From assembly GCA_018136815.1 (NCBI GenBank), contig CM030932.1, forward strand, positions 6,238,407 through 6,302,406: 64,000 bases of DNA, written 5' to 3'. Positions 63,388 through 64,000 of the stretch are shown one piece after another. A program made the translations under genes and the position numbers. This DNA is from Isochrysis galbana. Taxonomy: Eukaryota > Haptophyta > Isochrysidales > Isochrysidaceae. How positions within the stretch are numbered: the stretch's first letter is position 1; each line of letters opens with the position of its first letter. Under the pieces are notes generated by a model. It had not been told where the DNA came from, searched no databases, and saw only the letters and a list, made by a program, of their open reading frames with translations.

Positions 63388-64000
63388 TTAGCCTTTTTTC
63401 TTACCTTTTTTTGCAGCTTTCGCCGCAGCTGCAGCCTCCTTAGCCTTGCGCTCCTCGTCGGCAGCTGTCTCAATCTGCAAAGCTTGCTGCAATGTCGCTC
63501 CCTTCGCCCTAGCCGCTTGCAACACGGCCGCGACAGTCTCCTCCTCATCGCACGTCTGAATAGCTGCTTCGAGCGAGCTCGTCTGCAGCTGGAGCTTTTC
63601 GAGAAGCGTGTATGTCTTTTGTCCAGTTGCATGCACCCAGACGGTGGTGGGCACACTCTCTCCGTCATTCGCAGCAGACGGCTCGTCCGTCTCCTTGGGC
63701 TCATCGAGCGCCTTGCGAATTTCCGACTCTCCCGTGAGTCGGCGAAGCATGGCTTCGCCCGCTTGGATCACGCTGTCAAGTGCCTCTGCCACTTGGGCCG
63801 CAGCGATCAACCCATCAAGTTTGGCGATATGAGCATCAGCTTGGACTGCAAAAGGATGCGTCGGCTGGATAACTTCCATGCCGTTTTCTCCTGTGACCAC
63901 ATGCTCATCAGCCATCTTGAACGCCTCGCTGCTCTCTGTGCACTCGTTCAGCGCAATCTCGGCTTCAACTGCCCTGACCAACTTGTCCCCCTGCTCAACG
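63388..64000 (-). CDS. Hypothetical helical protein, 5' part beyond window
   Basis: A minus-strand frame open from the window edge to a TAA at 63388-63390 (about 204 codons seen). It is Ala/Glu-rich and helical throughout, with AHIAKLDGLIAAAQVAEALD and AVLQAARAKGATLQQALQIE, an acidic linker, and a Lys-rich end (AAKAAKKGKKKG). No family recognised. The real start lies outside the window. Confidence 0.6.
   Translation of the reverse strand, partial: VEQGDKLVRAVEAEIALNECTESSEAFKMADEHVVTGENGMEVIQPTHPFAVQADAHIAKLDGLIAAAQVAEALDSVIQAGEAMLRRLTGESEIRKALDEPKETDEPSAANDGESVPTTVWVHATGQKTYTLLEKLQLQTSSLEAAIQTCDEEETVAAVLQAARAKGATLQQALQIETAADEERKAKEAAAAAKAAKKGKKKG

Overview
The window is nuclear DNA of a microbial eukaryote. 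Its genes have several exons with GT-AG introns of about 85 to 250 bases (one probable GC-AG intron). The products are eukaryotic: a mitochondrial HscB co-chaperone, an MSS116-type DEAD-box helicase, a TFIIS-central-domain protein, a CAMK-like kinase, a TLC-type membrane protein and a CS-domain protein. GC-rich coding sequence sits among many retroelement fragments and C/G or CT tracts. A unicellular alga or related protist is plausible, but no sequence here fixes the lineage. There is no tRNA, rRNA, operon or CRISPR array that I can see.

Layout. 1-2264: repeats, including a complete 756-base hairpin-rich retroelement. 2265-11448: divergent HAD phosphatase and TLC-like genes, a hypothetical ORF, HSCB, a LINE 3' half and the helicase. 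11449-14269: repeats and a long CT microsatellite. 14270-22801: a coiled-coil protein (possibly Mis14/NSL1-like), a second complete hairpin-rich element, a Mutator-like zinc-finger ORF, a low-complexity protein and a secreted or ER J-domain protein. 22802-26185: nested repeats. 26186-33276: a seven-exon ankyrin protein and a kinase. 33277-37096: repeats, including a 202-base satellite. 37097-40661: a beta-helix protein. 41683-46400: a triple cysteine-knot ORF, decayed LINE pieces and weak ORFs. 47119-50574: a four-exon membrane protein with an internal duplication. 50575-54194: repeats, including the third complete hairpin-rich element. 54195-56256: the TFIIS-domain gene. 56257-61266: repeats, a cysteine-rich pseudogene and a hAT remnant. 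61267-64000: a CS-domain gene and the 3' end of a gene that runs off the window.

Main discovery. A group of non-coding elements is built almost entirely of consecutive short hairpins, many with four-base loops. They start with a near-palindrome such as AACTAAGTTTATACTTAGTT and then a G-run/C-run hairpin. Three copies are complete and flanked by perfect 16, 17 and 19 base direct repeats (53064-53853, 561-1350 and 15930-16610), and they end in AT-rich or T-run tails. This looks like target-primed reverse transcription, i.e. an unusual family of large, highly structured SINE-like elements. A LINE whose 3' ends also finish in T-runs is a candidate for the machinery that moved them. Two short upstream motifs shared by otherwise unrelated genes are candidate core promoter elements.

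The genes are independent single loci, as expected in a eukaryote. Exon-intron structures were built by hand from splice signals and phase, so gene ends are less certain than the domain calls.
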